Below are positions 47,941-60,447 of a DNA stretch of 64,000 nt, piece by piece (the stretch's first letter is position 1; the number at the start of each line of letters is the position of its first letter). This DNA is from Apostichopus japonicus (Eukaryota > Echinodermata > Holothuroidea > Aspidochirotida > Stichopodidae), in assembly GCF_037975245.1 (NCBI RefSeq), contig NC_092571.1, positions 6,346,001 through 6,410,000 on the forward strand. The letters run 5' to 3'. The position numbers and the translations under genes were made by a program. The notes beneath the pieces were generated by a model. The model searched no databases. It was given only the letters and a program-made list of their open reading frames with translations, and was not told where the DNA came from.

Positions 47941-47946
47941 TCGGTT
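47941..47946 (-). other. candidate 6-nt micro-exon (AACCGA)
   Basis: Acceptor CTCCATCAACATAAAG after a long T/C tract; donor GTGAGTCAT. Confidence 0.4.
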
Positions 47947-48279
47947 CTTTATGTTGATGGAGAATACAGAAAAAAAAGAAGAGAAAATAACGTTAACTAA
48001 CCTTACAGAAGTGTACTTCATTGAACCGTTTGGTACTTATTACTTACTGACTTACTTGCATTTAAGGTTCGACAAGGGAGTTAACGTCTGGTGTCAATAC
48101 AAATGTCATTGTTATTTTACCATCAGCCATTGGGGTTAGACTCAAACATGTGTAAGTACTGTATACATTTCCTACAATGGTTTAATAAAGGAGAAATGTG
48201 GAGGGATTAATGAGGTTGATAAGGACTGAGATATGATCATGGTGTGTTTTATGGAGAGTTCACTACAATGATACTATAC

Positions 48280-48424
48280 TTTAATCCGTCTTGCAGCGTG
48301 CACCCCTTCACATTCGAAGGTACCACATGTGCATTTAAACAGGAAAGTCATCCCTCTGTCATATAAATCAGAAGCTTTGCAATGCCAATCAAACATTGCG
48401 TTGTTGAACAGTTTGAAACTAATG
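48280..48424 (-). CDS. candidate exon of unknown gene
   Basis: Acceptor CATCCCACTTCCTTCAATTCAG precedes an open block: ISFKLFNNAMFDWHCKASD, LYDRGMTFLFKCTCGTFE and CEGVHAARRIK. After that comes either a donor (GTATAG) or, if read through, Val and a TAG stop. The Cys-rich KCTCGTFECEG looks like a secreted or metal-binding segment, but I recognise no family. Same strand as the micro-exon array. Confidence 0.3.
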
Positions 48425-48596
48425 CTGAATTGAAGGAAGTGGGATGGACAAGGACACAGCGATGGTTCCAGGATTAACATGGTTTACGTGGTCAACATTC
48501 TAGTAAAGCTACACTGAAAACCAACATCTTATGATTAACAATGTAAACAGTTAGTTAAGTCAAATGTTTGATGTGACTTCTTTAAATAATTTTCCT

Positions 48597-48736
48597 TTAA
48601 TTCTTTAATAAGAAGCTGGCTGTAGCCAGCGCAAAGGCGCCAAATCTGTTACACGGAGTTCTGCACACACCGGTACCAGATGTGGATATGAATAGAGCAT
48701 CAACATAATGGCTGAAATAGCTTTTGCGTGTATCTA
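48597..48736 (-). CDS. candidate exon ending in a stop
   Basis: Acceptor AAAACTATATTCAG, then an open frame: DTRKSYFSHYVDALFISTSG, TGVCRTPCNRFGAF, ALATASFLLKN and a TAA. It lies 50 bp downstream of the 12-nt candidate at 48788. If real, it would be a terminal coding exon. No family or polyadenylation signal recognised. Confidence 0.25.
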
Positions 48737-48787
48737 CTGAATATAGTTTTACCGTAAGTGTTAAAAAAGTAAAATACACTTTCTTAC

Positions 48788-48799
48788 CTTCACACAGGT
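48788..48799 (-). other. candidate 12-nt micro-exon
   Basis: ACCTGTGTGAAG between acceptor TTTGCTTACAATACACTTAG and donor GTAAGAAAG. Confidence 0.35.
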
Positions 48800-49635
48800 C
48801 TAAGTGTATTGTAAGCAAAAGTAGAAAAGGAAGAGCTTGGATGAGGTGAAGAAGGAAGAACAAAAGATAGACGGGTGGGGGGGGGGAGGGGGGCATGGAC
48901 TTGTAGTAATTTTACTCAAGTCTACATCTTTTTGTTAAAGTATTGTTTATCGTATGTATTACTTTATCATCACAGTCAAAACAATCTTTATAACAAATAA
49001 TGTATATTGATGAATAGTCCTTAAACCATATATATACACATGAATATCATTTGATTTAACATCATGTTTTATATGCATCAAACAAGAACAAAATAGCTTC
49101 TCAATCCCGTAATGCCGTTCTCGAAATATATTAGTGCAAATTGTACTAACAGTAGAATTTGAAAAAGCAGGTGTCCACAGATGCGCAAGGCTACGTAAAC
49201 AGTTTTTCTTTATGTTTCTTATCATGTATGTACCTAGGTCTGATAACTGTTCTACTCTACGAAGCTCTAGAGAGGACATAGGAAAAATAATTATATTGCG
49301 TACGTATGTGATAATTCAATATTGGCCTACATGCAAGATACGCGCATATATATACGTTTTACTATATTATAATATAATTATACTTCTCGTTCGCTGTACC
49401 TTGCATGTATCAATCATCCAACTACAGAAGTCAAGCTTAGTTATACGATTGAGCCGCGGACTAAAAAATGCCGGAGACAGACAAGGTACGTTAGGGTTAG
49501 ACTAACACTACAGGTATGCATCTGCCTAAAATACAAACGAACAAGTTCATCTCTCTCCATCTTTGAAATGAAGACGAAATAAAAACACGTACGTTTGTAC
49601 TGAGGCTTACATTCGTTATAATTATCAGTAGTGAG

Positions 49636-49910
49636 TATTACGTACGTACGTAGTAACTATTACGTACGTACTTATTTCCACGTACGTACGTAATAATACC
49701 ATGTATGTACGTACGTACGTAATATTATCACGTATGTACGTTATAAATATTACGTACGTACGTAGTAATTATCACGTACGTACGTCATACATATCATGTA
49801 CGTAAGTAATACATATCACGTACGTACGAATTATTTATCACGTACGTACGTAACAAACATCACGAACGTACGTACGTACGTACGTAGTATTACTACGTAC
49901 GTACGTAATA
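49636..49910. repeat. spaced array of TACGTACGTACGT palindromes
   Basis: About a dozen blocks of (TACG)n, each 10-20 bp and self-complementary, are separated by A/T spacers of about 8-14 bp such as ATTATCACG. The period is about 22-26 bp. Confidence 0.9.
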
Positions 49911-50395
49911 ATTTATTTAACCATGTCCTATCTAGAGCTTCGTACTACTCTCAATACAGTAGTAATACAACTTTTATAATGTCAATTCAAAGTACAATCA
50001 TATACTCAAGCAGTTAATTGTAAGTCACAAAATTAAAGAAAAAATATTTGCTTTAGTGTAATTTGTACAAGATGTATAAGCTTCCATGACCATCTCGTAA
50101 ACGCCATATTAGAATTTCAAGAAAGTTTGATTACTTAGGGGTTAACATTATGTTCCTCTTTCACAAATGTTAAATCATTTTAACATTCAATAATTCTTTA
50201 AATTTATATGAACATCTACAATTGTGTGATTTTGATGACGTCGTTTTTTTATTTGAACAATAAGTCACGAGACATCTTTGGATCACAATAAATACATTTT
50301 ACCACTACCGTAGTTTAGATTTGAAAATCGCTTAACTTCACATGTCTGTAAAGGCAGCATTTGCTATAACCCTCAACTGAAATAATATGTCTTAC

Positions 50396-50401
50396 CAACT
50401 C
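50396..50401 (-). other. candidate 6-nt micro-exon (GAGTTG)
   Basis: Acceptor ATTATTTTCGCTATAG, donor GTAAGACAT. Confidence 0.4.
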
Positions 50402-51002
50402 CTATAGCGAAAATAATATTATAATAATGTAAGGATAAAAAGGAGGAGAAGGGGAAAACCGTCACTGAAACTATACTGCATTACTCAAATGTAATAGACT
50501 ACGTTACAAAAATATTTTTAGTAAATGTACTCAAACGCTCGGGATCAGATTTTTATCACCTCTCACGGAAGTAAATTACGTTCTTATGACTCTGAACGTA
50601 AAGTGGGTCCATTTTTATTACCTGCTGCAGTGGATCCGAAGATGTGTAGGCTGAACTTAATTGGCTGTCGCCAATCTACAAATACGTCATTATTTCCAAA
50701 CAGAGCATTGTTAAATGAGTCCTGTGTATTTAATATCCATTAAACTTCAGTGAGCATATTACTCATTATTTTTTCGTATCATTATCATTCTTAAAGTCAT
50801 ATAAACATTTATAGCTTCTCTTTCTAACGTTCACACTCCCAGAAACCCCTTTTGCAATCATGAGTACGCATGTCTATTTCCATTACTATAACTTTTTAAT
50901 TTCACTCAGGTGATTGCTGAAGGAAACAATTCATCGCCGTACAAAACTGACTTGTACATCTCGTTTTCCCTACTACCGTATGCGAATTGAATCTAACGTT
51001 AA

Positions 51003-51070
51003 TTTTAGTAGTATATGTATGTATGCGTGTATGTATGCGTGTATGTACGTGTGTATGTATGTATTTTAGA
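51003..51070. repeat. TATG/TGCG tetranucleotide microsatellite
   Basis: Repeats of GTATGTATGCGTGTATG. Confidence 0.9.
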
Positions 51071-51219
51071 TCCTCCTGCAAGCAGGAACTAGCGAAGAAG
51101 CCATTGTTGGCTTATCAAAGCCTCAAGCTGACCGTAGTCAGCCTCTTAGATTCATATTTTAACGTCCATGATTATGAATTGTCAATTGTCAACAACTCTG
51201 TAGTCGTGTTGCCTCCATA

Positions 51220-51700
51220 AGACAATCGGGCAGCTTCTTGTTTCCTTCGTATTGTCTTCGTGAGGCGAAAATGCCAGATGGCACCGATGATCACACGAAG
51301 TTAAAACGAAGATGACACGATTTGATAATATGCCCTCACGATGGCCTTACGAAGGGCAAAATGGACACACAAAATTCAACACGAAAATGAACCTTCGCAT
51401 GGTCTTCCGGTAATGTTTTGGCATGCCAAAGATTTTGCTACCGTTCACGAAGTTGCTGCCGGAGCCTGAAAAACTCCAGCGGCGGTCATGCGATGGCTTA
51501 AGATGCCATCACGAATGGCCCGATGTTTTTACGATCAGAGTCGAATTTGAACATTTTCTTTATCGTGTGTCCATCTGGTGTCAACTTCGGGACAGTTTGA
51601 CGCCGGCATAACTGGATGACATACGTTAATCTTGGGGTTACTCGAACTCGGGACGTTATGATTGAAAGGCACCGGCGTTAACCACTGAGCTAACACTCCC
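51220..51700 (-). mobile_element. tRNA-derived SINE-like element
   Basis: The head (51634-51700, minus strand) has GTTAGCTCAGTGGTTAACGC as A box and CCCGAGTTCGAGTAACCCC as B box region, about the spacing of a tRNA. Acceptor-stem pairing is poor, so it is not a working tRNA. The body is less AT-rich than its surroundings and holds many CGAAG/CTTCG words. The 3' limit is approximate. Confidence 0.6.
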
Positions 51701-51827
51701 TTGTACATATTTCACCCGGAAGTGGTGTCACTTTATATAAACAACTATATTATTATCGGGCTACTGATATAGCTCATTAAACTTAAAATTGTCTTAATCA
51801 TCTCAAAATTGAACTAGATTGCCTCAC

Positions 51828-51839
51828 CATTTTCCAAGA
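51828..51839 (-). other. candidate 12-nt micro-exon
   Basis: TCTTGGAAAATG between acceptor TTTTTCTGTTGTTTCTAAAAG and donor GTGAGGCAA. Confidence 0.3.
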
Positions 51840-52149
51840 CTTTTAGAAACAACAGAAAAACGATGACGATTGAAAAGGAGGACATGGAGACGAAAGGTAA
51901 AAAAGGAGAAGAAACAGCAGAAAGAGAAAGAGATGAACAAAACATTAAAGTATTGTTAAAAGTAATCTAAATAAGTGTACATCTGCCGGTTAAAGTAATC
52001 AAAGTGCTAGAATATGTTTTATTTTACCGTCACAGCCAAATGAATCTTAACTATAACAAATACTATATAATGAGGAAGAGAGGATGAAACAAAGGGTCTA
52101 AAAATTGCACTAAGGCATCAACGTGATCCCCTTGGCTTGAATATTTTAT

Positions 52150-52500
52150 TTCCTTCTCTCAACATGCTGACACAAGTTTTGGACATTCTCATATAAATCT
52201 CGACATACTGATACAGTTTTGGGCATTAACGAAACGTTGGCGCGCGCCGATGTTCCAAAATTATAGCACGACGTCAATATTGTATCTAGCAAGCAATGTT
52301 GACATGACCAATGTAGTAATGGTATGCTGTTACAAGTTTTCGACATGCTGATGTTGAATTTGACATGTTGATAGACGCAATGACGTATTGTATTATGTTT
52401 CGACATGTTCATATGGAATTGTAACATGTTGATATCGAATTGTAACATATTGATATCGATTTGGACATATATATATTAACTTGGACACTTCACTTTCTTT
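52150..52500. repeat. degenerate repeat, ACATGTTGATATCGAATTG words
   Basis: About ten irregular copies of CGACATGTTGATATCGAAT-like words with 18-25 bp spacing. Confidence 0.65.
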
Positions 52501-53532
52501 TTCGACATTTATGGAACGTTTGGCTCTCCGTATATATTTCTTAAGTGGCACAACTTTAGATCAAACAACGTAGCCTATATCATTGGTGTTCTCTGTTTGA
52601 CACAACAGACATCTGCAGTGAATTCACTTCTTACTGTTCCGAATATAAGGGAATCCATGTGTTTTTATTGACCCTTAACTAGCATATGCTGGGACAAGGA
52701 CCCTACCAGATTAGAACATAGTACATAAGTATATCGACTACCTTACAAATAACGAAAAGCTCTTCTCTTTAAAGGGATATTCAGGTGGCAAACACTGTGA
52801 CATTTACATGAACAAGAGAAATGTTCCATACTATTCGTTGGAAACCCCATCTCATTTCCCCTAATCCAAACTTTGGTTTATTTAATGTAACCTATTTTTG
52901 ACTGCCTATGTCATTGATTCTCCACAGGAAAGGATTGCAATGAAGGCAAAAAGTGAAATATTCTTCAAAATTTTTGTTTTCCGATAATACTCTTCTTGTA
53001 GATTTTTCCTTGAAACCTGATACAATTGGCATGTTTGCTTAGCTGTCATGTTTTTTTCCTTATCAGAGTTGCATGAAAATGCAAGTTTTGTGTACATTCA
53101 TTTCTACTATGTATAAGGGAGTTTAACGACTTCAAGAAAGCAAAAATATTTCCAGCTGAATTGCCGAGATGACATCATTCACTCCTCTGTTGCCAGATTC
53201 ATTCACAAAATACCACCAAAAACATATCTTCTCCATACAATTAACATTAGCCACTGGAATATTTCTTTAACTGGCGCCTGGTTTAATAAGTGTTGTTTTT
53301 TGCATTTTACTGTGAGTCATTACTTTCATGATTCATCGAATGAAAAGTTATCGACTGTTTGTCTGCACTGTGAAATATTCTAGAAGTTTCGGTACTATTG
53401 CCTTCATCGGCCGGGACTTCACTTCATGAGGTGTAAGTATACGTCGCTATTGCTCTTCTGTTTACTTAAAAATAATATCTCACTACTAGTATAGTTTTGC
53501 TGCGAGTCCTCAAATTAAAATAAATGTCTTAC

Positions 53533-53538
53533 CCGATC
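53533..53538 (-). other. candidate 6-nt micro-exon (GATCGG)
   Basis: Acceptor TTTTGTTTTCTACATGAAAG, donor GTAAGACAT. Confidence 0.4.
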
Positions 53539-54548
53539 CTTTCATGTAGAAAACAAAAGAAGGGAAAAAAGTTATGAAAGCGTAATGAAGTGTACTTTAT
53601 TTATGTAACAAATCTATTGTTAAAAAAATTCAATATGCGAAATCAGAGTATACTTTTATTACAAACAATGAAATCGCAGTTAATCCATGCAGAGATGCGG
53701 TAGGTATATGGATTACCGATTGGAACCGTCACACCATCTACTCTTCTATCTCATTTATTCATCATCCGTGACCCTTGCAATTTAAAGATGATGATGTCGT
53801 TTACGCTTGTTTCAACATTTCTAGTCATGCAAAATCCAAGTTATCACTACTGTGGATCACGAGATATAGAGTATTTTGTTATCTGAACGTTTAATTTGGA
53901 CATGAACTTCCTTGTTTGTCAGTTTATTTGCTACTAACTCAAGAAATCTGCAGTTACCTACGTTCTTATATTCCCTTGTCAATTGGATCTATTTGTTATT
54001 ACCATGTGATCACTGTGTGATATATTTTCTATGAGGGCAACTCTGCTTTGCTTAACGGAGTAAATATGTTGCATGGCTACACCTTCGACTACTCCAGGAA
54101 GTTGGATCACAGTAGGGAGGTCTGTGATATCATCTAGGCAAATTCTCTTCGAAACTTTACTAGGCTTTTATAATCTTCTTGTTGATTTCATCAGAAACCT
54201 GATACAATTGGAATGTTTGCTTAGCTGTCAAGACTCTCTGTACTTAGAAGTCTGTATATCAAAATTTATCTTTATTATAGGAATAGTATTTTCCTCTGTG
54301 GATACATTGTAAAGAAAAACAAAGACATTTTCAACTATACTGTAATGATGACAAATATTCATTTTGCTGTTGAGGGATGCATTTAAAACAAATCATACAA
54401 ATTAAAAGAAAACATTACATATGGAGATGAGAATTGACGAGGATGAAGTTTTCGCCTATAGATGCAGAACATATTAAGCAACTAGCCAAAAAGCAATCAT
54501 CCACCACAAAATACTTTAAGGTGTTCGGATTGAAATGAAATGTCTTAC

Positions 54549-54554
54549 CAATTT
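54549..54554 (-). other. candidate 6-nt micro-exon (AAATTG)
   Basis: Acceptor TTTTGTTTTCTCCCTAACAG, donor GTAAGACAT. Confidence 0.45.
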
Positions 54555-55134
54555 CTGTTAGGGAGAAAACAAAAGACGAAGAAGATAAAGTTAACAAATG
54601 CCACAGAAGTTTTTTCTTTATATTACAACAGTGCTCTTATTAAAATAATGAACATGGGAATTTTGTATACTATTATTATACAGCCACATCACTCAGCATC
54701 CATGAAATCAGCATCCATAGAAATTAAAGCATTAAAGAAAAATCATTTGTTTACTACATTTGACTCCCGTGACGTTCGTTAAAAGTCCATTTTATTCCTA
54801 CTGTAGATAACGGGATATAGAGTTTGTCACTACTGCTCTTTGAATTTGGACATTACCTTCCTTTCCGTCTCTTTGCCACTAACGACATCCAAAATTGATT
54901 AAATTATGACCCGACTGTATTTTCTAAAGAGATGTGGTAAACTTGAGTATATACAGTCATAGCTTGTCCCTCTTCCACCTCATCAATGTTCCACTGCTTT
55001 TTTTGTATGTAGAATGAATTAGTTTGAAGCTTTCATTGTTGCAGCAATAAGTTGAGCAAAAGTGTCTTGTCTTTAGCTAATGTAATAACGGTACTGTATA
55101 TGCCTTGAAAGGACAATGAAATGTCTTGTCTTAC

Positions 55135-55140
55135 CGAAAG
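55135..55140 (-). other. candidate 6-nt micro-exon (CTTTCG)
   Basis: Acceptor TCTGTTTTCTCTCCAACAG, donor GTAAGACAA. Confidence 0.45.
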
Positions 55141-56001
55141 CTGTTGGAGAGAAAACAGAAGAAAAATATTAACGTAAATTAATGTTACTAAAGTGTAATT
55201 CTTCATGTTATAACGGTTCTCTTGTACTCAAAATAACCGATCAGACATTGCATTTATTTGGCCAGTCAACATAAAAAGCTGTTCATTCATTTACATACAT
55301 TAAGTAACGTGAGTGAATATCCGCCATCGCAGTGAACCGATGTAATAGATGTATGACAATTGCTCTCACTTAACATATTCAATACGTTAACTGTATTTTA
55401 TTTCTAAAGACAAATCATGTTGTTACTTCTTTTGTCAACAATACCGTCGTGACAAGTTCTAATTATCACAACTCTGGATCAAAATATATCAATTTTGTAG
55501 TTTGACTTGGATATTGCATCTTCTGTGTCGTTCTTTTCCTTTTAAACACATATGAAGTCATTTACATTTGACGACTGTGACTGTAGTCATGACAGTGAGT
55601 AGATCATACTATGATATGGCGTGATATATGATAAGGTTGCTACTAGATATGATGACGCTAATACGCTGAAAGCCTAGAACTATACCAGCCAGCTACAAAT
55701 ATGCTATTATCTTTCAAAGTTGCTCTTGTACTGTTCAGCAAATTATTCCTTGATCTTTGAGTAAACATTTTAATCGATATATTACAAGCTGTCTGATCTG
55801 TTTGTAAAGTTTTGGTTTTATATATTTCAAATAGTTCATCTTTTCATCTCCTGGAGAAGTTTCTCATCTTTTTCTCTAGATTGACATAGTTTCACTATGT
55901 CATTGCTGCATCGTTAACTCGAGCGACGACAGGATTGTGTCTGCAGTTAGGTCTATAACACTATTGTGTAAACGTATTTAACTTAAAACAAAATATCTTA
56001 C

Positions 56002-56007
56002 CGTAAA
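56002..56007 (-). other. candidate 6-nt micro-exon (TTTACG)
   Basis: Acceptor CTGTTTTCCCTTGAACAG, donor GTAAGATAT. Confidence 0.45.
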
Positions 56008-56833
56008 CTGTTCAAGGGAAAACAGTAGAAGAAAAGTTGTTCACGTAATTAAATGTTACTGAAATGTGTACTTCTTCAAATTAAAACGGTTCTCGTGTAC
56101 TAAACATAAGAGATCTGACTATGGGTTTATTTGGACAATCATCTTAAAGAGCTGTTCATTCATTTAAATTCATCAAGTAACGTGAATGAATATCCGCCAT
56201 CGCAGTAAACCGATATGATAGATGTATCATAGTTGCTCACACTTAACATATTAAATATGTTTACTGTATTATTTACATTTGACGACTCTGACTGTAGTCT
56301 TGACAGTGAAGTAGATTATACTACGATACGGCGAGACATATGATAAGGTTGCTACTAGATCTGAGGACGCTCGTACGCTGAATGCCTACATCTCTACCAC
56401 CATAGGCGTAGGAGGGGGAGCTGGGGGGCTGCAGCCCCCAACCATAATTTTTGGTGAAAATTCGGGCAATATGCTGAGAAATTTTCGGGCACCTACTGGA
56501 AGAAGAATATTTTGCAACGTGTTTTTAATTTTTTTCTTGGTGAAAATTCGGCAACATGCTGAGAATTTTTCGGGCATCTACTGAAAGAATAATAATTTGC
56601 AATGTGTTTTTCAATTTTTGGGTGAAAATTCGGGCAATATGCTGAGAATTTTTTGAGCACCTACTGAAAGAATAATAATTTGCAATGTGTTTTTCAATTT
56701 TTTGGGTGAAAATTTGGGCAATATGCTGAGAAGTGTTTCGTGCACCTACTGAAAGAATAATAATTTGCAGTCTGTGTTTCAATTTTTTTGGTGCAAATTT
56801 GGGCAACATGCTGAGAATTTTTCGGGCACCTAC

Positions 56834-57221
56834 CAGTGGCGGAGCGTCCATACAGTCAGAGGGGGCGGATGCCCCCCTGACGGACTCAAATGGACTGCTG
56901 GCGCCCTTTTCAGCTTTTTACCACGTTTTACTTATTCGCGATTATTGACTTCTTTATTGCGCTCTCAAATACCTATTGACATTTGTCACATTTTGTTGGT
57001 GCAATTTTCTGAAAATGGCGATGACACCTATTTATTCTTCGTTTATCTGCAAATTAGCAAGGCCTGGAAAGGGTCATTTCCGGCGATCTAGGGAGTAACT
57101 TTACTAAAAAATGTCTGTACGCTCCGCGCCAACCTGTGGTGGCGCTCCGCTTAAATAGTGTCGAAAGCACCTCTACAGACCATTCTCTCCCCCGTGACCA
57201 ATACCCCTAGCTCCGCAACTG
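56834..57221. mobile_element. nested MITE with CAGTGGCGGAGC ends, 388 bp
   Basis: CAGTGGCGGAGC at the left, inverse of CAGTTGCGGAGC at the right. Perfect 8-bp repeat GCACCTAC (56826-56833 and 57222-57229). Carries the shared module. Confidence 0.9.
57063..57161 (-). repeat. shared MITE module, copy 5
   Basis: GGGTCATTTCCGGCGATCTA, TACGCTCCGCGCCAACC, GGTGGCGCTCCGCTTAAATA; 60 bp from the element's right end. More diverged than copies 1-4. Confidence 0.75.
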
Positions 57222-57825
57222 GCACCTACTGAAGAAGAATCATTTGCAATGTGCTTTTTCATTGGTAAAACTTATATTATTATTATTATTATTGTTGTTG
57301 TAACTACTTCCCCAATAATTATAATCAATATGGAAGGGTAATAACACGGAAAATGATTGTATGTTATTGGCATGTGATGTAATAAATGAAGAATGCGTCT
57401 ATGATATGCACATTAACATGTGGAACGCGCGTGGAGCGCACGAAAATTTTGGTTATATTTTTCGGGCAATTCGTTACAACCCCCCCCCCCCCAATCAAAT
57501 GAGGCTCCTACGCCTATGTCTACCACCCAGCTTCAGATATGCTATCCTCTTTCAGAGTTGCTCTTGTACTGTTCAGCAAATCATTCCTTGAGCTGTGAGT
57601 AAACATTTTAATCACAATTTTACAAGCTGTCTGAACTTTTTGTAAAGTTTTGTTTTATATATTTCAAATAGTTCATCTTTTCATCTCATGGAGAAGATTT
57701 TCATGTTTTTTCTCTAGACTGACATAGTTTCACGCTTTCATTGCTGCATCGTTAACTCGAGCGACAGGATCGTGTCTGCATTTAGGTCTATAACACTATT
57801 GTGTATACGTATTAAAATGTCTTAC

Positions 57826-57831
57826 TGTAAA
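57826..57831 (-). other. candidate 6-nt micro-exon (TTTACA)
   Basis: Acceptor TTCTGTTTTCTCTTTAACAG, donor GTAAGACAT. Confidence 0.5.
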
Positions 57832-58691
57832 CTGTTAAAGAGAAAACAGAAGAAGAAAAGTTGTTAACGTAATTTAATGTTACTGAAGTTTATATTCTTC
57901 TTTATGTTATAACGGTTCTCTTGTACTCAACATAAGAGATCTGACTATGGGATTATTTGGAAAGTCAACTTAAAGAGCTGTTAATTCATTTAAATACATC
58001 AAGTAACGTGAGGGAATATCCGCCATCGCAGTGAACCGATATGATAGATGTATCACAATTGCTCACACTTAACATATTCAATACGTTTACTGTATTTTAT
58101 TTCTAAAGACAGATCATGTGGTTACTACTTTTATCAACAATACCGTCGTGACAAGTTCTAATTATTACAACTCTGGATCAAGATATATCAATTTTGTAGT
58201 TTGACTTGGATATTTAATCTATTTTGTCGTTCTTTTCCTTTCAATCACATCTGAAGTCAGTAACATTTGACGACTGCGACTGTGGTCATGACAGTGAAGT
58301 ATATAGATCATACTATGATATGGCGTGATATATGATAAGGTTGCTACTAGATCTGATGACGCTAGTACACTGAATGCCTACAACTATACCAGCCAGCTAC
58401 AAATATGCTATTCTCTTTCAAAGTTGCTCTTGTACTGTTCAGCAAATTATTCCTTGATCTGTGAGTAAACATTTTAATCATTATTTTAAAAGCTGTCTGA
58501 ACTTTTTGTAAAGTTTTGTTTTATATATTTCAAATAGTTCATCTTTTCATCTCATGGAGAAGATTTTCATGTTTTTTCTCTAGACTGACATAGTTTCACG
58601 CTTTCATTGCTGCATCGTTAACTCGAGCGACAGGATCGTGTCTGCATTTAGGTCTATAACACTATTGTGTATACGTATTAAAATGTCTTAC

Positions 58692-58697
58692 TGTAAA
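58692..58697 (-). other. candidate 6-nt micro-exon (TTTACA)
   Basis: Identical to the site at 57826, in the recently duplicated unit. Confidence 0.5.
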
Positions 58698-59569
58698 CTG
58701 TTAAAGAGAAAACAGAAGAAGAAAAGTTGTTAACGTAATTTAATGTTACTGAAGTTTATATTCTTCTTTATGTTATAACGGTTCTCTTGTACTCAACATA
58801 AGAGATCTGACTATGGGATTATTTGGAAAGTCAACTTAAAGAGCTGTTAATTCATTTAAATACATCAAGTAACGTGAGGGAATATCCGCCATCGCAGTGA
58901 ACCGATATGATAGATGTATCACAATTGCTCACACTTAACATATTCAATACGTTTACTGTATTTTATTTCTAAAGACAGATCATGTGGTTACTACTTTTAT
59001 CAACAATACCGTCGTGACAAGTTCTAATTATTACAACTCTGGATCAAGATATATCAATTTTGTAGTTTGACTTGGATATTTAATCTATTTTGTCGTTCTT
59101 TTCCTTTCAATCACATCTGAAGTCAGTAACATTTGACGACTGCGATTGTAGTCATGACAGTGAAGTATATAGATCATACTATGATATGGCGTGATATATG
59201 ATAAGGTTGCTACTAGATCTGATGACGCTAGTACACTGAATGCCTACAACTATACCAGCCAGCTACAAATATGCTATTCTCTTTCAAAAGTTGCTTTTGT
59301 ACTGTTCAGCAAATTATTCCTTGATCTGTGAGTAAACATTTTAATCATTATTTTAAAAGCTGTCTGAACTTTTTGTGAAAGTTTTGGTTTTATGTATTTC
59401 AAATAGTTCATGTTTTCATCTCATGGAGAAGTTGTTCATGTTTTTCTCTAGACTGACATAGTTTCACGCTTTCATTGCTGTATCGTTAAATCGAGCGTAA
59501 GGATCTTGATTGCATTTATGTCTATAACACTATTGTGTATACGTTTTTAAACAAAAATTAATGTCTTAC

Positions 59570-59575
59570 GGTCAG
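59570..59575 (-). other. candidate 6-nt micro-exon (CTGACC)
   Basis: Acceptor TTTTATTTTCTCTATAACAG, donor GTAAGACAT. Confidence 0.5.
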
Positions 59576-60441
59576 CTGTTATAGAGAAAATAAAAGAAGA
59601 AAAGTTGTTAACGTAATTTAATGTTACTAAAGTGTATACTTCTTTATGTTATAACGGTTCTTGTACTCAACATAAGAGATCAGACTATGGGTTTACTTGG
59701 ACAGTTAACTTAAACAGCTGTTCATTCATTTAAATACATCAAGTAACGTGAGAGAATATCCGCCATCTCAGTGAACCGATATGATAGATGTATGACAATT
59801 GCTCTCACTTAACATATTCAATACGTTAACTGTTTTTTATATCTAAAGACAGACCATGTGGTTACTACTTTTACCAACAATACCGTCGTGACAAGTTTTA
59901 ATTATCACAACTCTGGATCAATATATATCAATTTTGTAGTTTGACTTGGATATTGCATCTTCTGTGTCGTTCTTTCCCTTTCAATCACATCTGAAGTCAG
60001 TAACATTTGACGACTGTGACTGTAGTCATGACAGTGAAGTATATAGATCATACTATGATATGGCGTGATATATGATAAGGTTGCTACTAGATCTGATGAC
60101 GCTAGTACACTGAATGCCTACAACTATACCAGCCAGCTACAAATATGCTATTCTCTTTCAAAGTTGCTCTTGTAATGTTCAGCAAATTATTCCTTGATCT
60201 GTGAGTAAACATTTTAATCATTATTTTACAGGCTGTCGGAACTTTTTGTGAAAGTTTTGGTTTATGTATTTCAAATAGTTCATTTTTCATCTCATGGAGA
60301 AGTTGTTCATGTTTTTCTCTAGACTGACATAGTTTCACGCTGTCATTGCTGCATCGCTAACTCGAGCGACAGGATTGTGTCTGCATTTTGGTCTATAACA
60401 TTATTGTGTACACGTATTTAAATTAAAATAAAATATCTTAC

Positions 60442-60447
60442 GGTCAC
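60442..60447 (-). other. candidate 6-nt micro-exon (GTGACC)
   Basis: Acceptor CTTTTTTTCCTTTACCAG, donor GTAAGATAT. Confidence 0.5.

Larger units (their letters stand above)
56445..57265. repeat. ~85-bp tandem repeat, split by a younger MITE
   Basis: Five to six copies with GGTGAAAATTCGGGCAATAT, GCTGAGAATTTTTCGGGCAC and CTACTGAAAGAATAATAATT. The last copy is interrupted at 56834-57221 and resumes after it. Confidence 0.85.
56401..57518. mobile_element. hAT-like element with CATAGGCGTAGGAG ends
   Basis: Ends CATAGGCGTAGGAG and its near inverse. Perfect 8-bp repeat TCTACCAC at 56393-56400 and 57519-57526. It sits inside an ~870-bp array unit, so it inserted after that unit existed. Its left half is an ~85-bp tandem repeat. 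No transposase. Confidence 0.9.

Noticed and set aside
49134-49505. 123-codon open frame
   Set aside because: AT-rich, no motifs or splice context, and on the strand opposite to the exon-like array.
51634-51700. Functional tRNA gene
   Set aside because: A and B boxes are present but the acceptor stem does not pair; it fits a SINE head better.
60102-60338. Minus-strand open frame inside an ~870-bp unit
   Set aside because: The same region in sister units has stops and shifts, so the open frame is probably chance.
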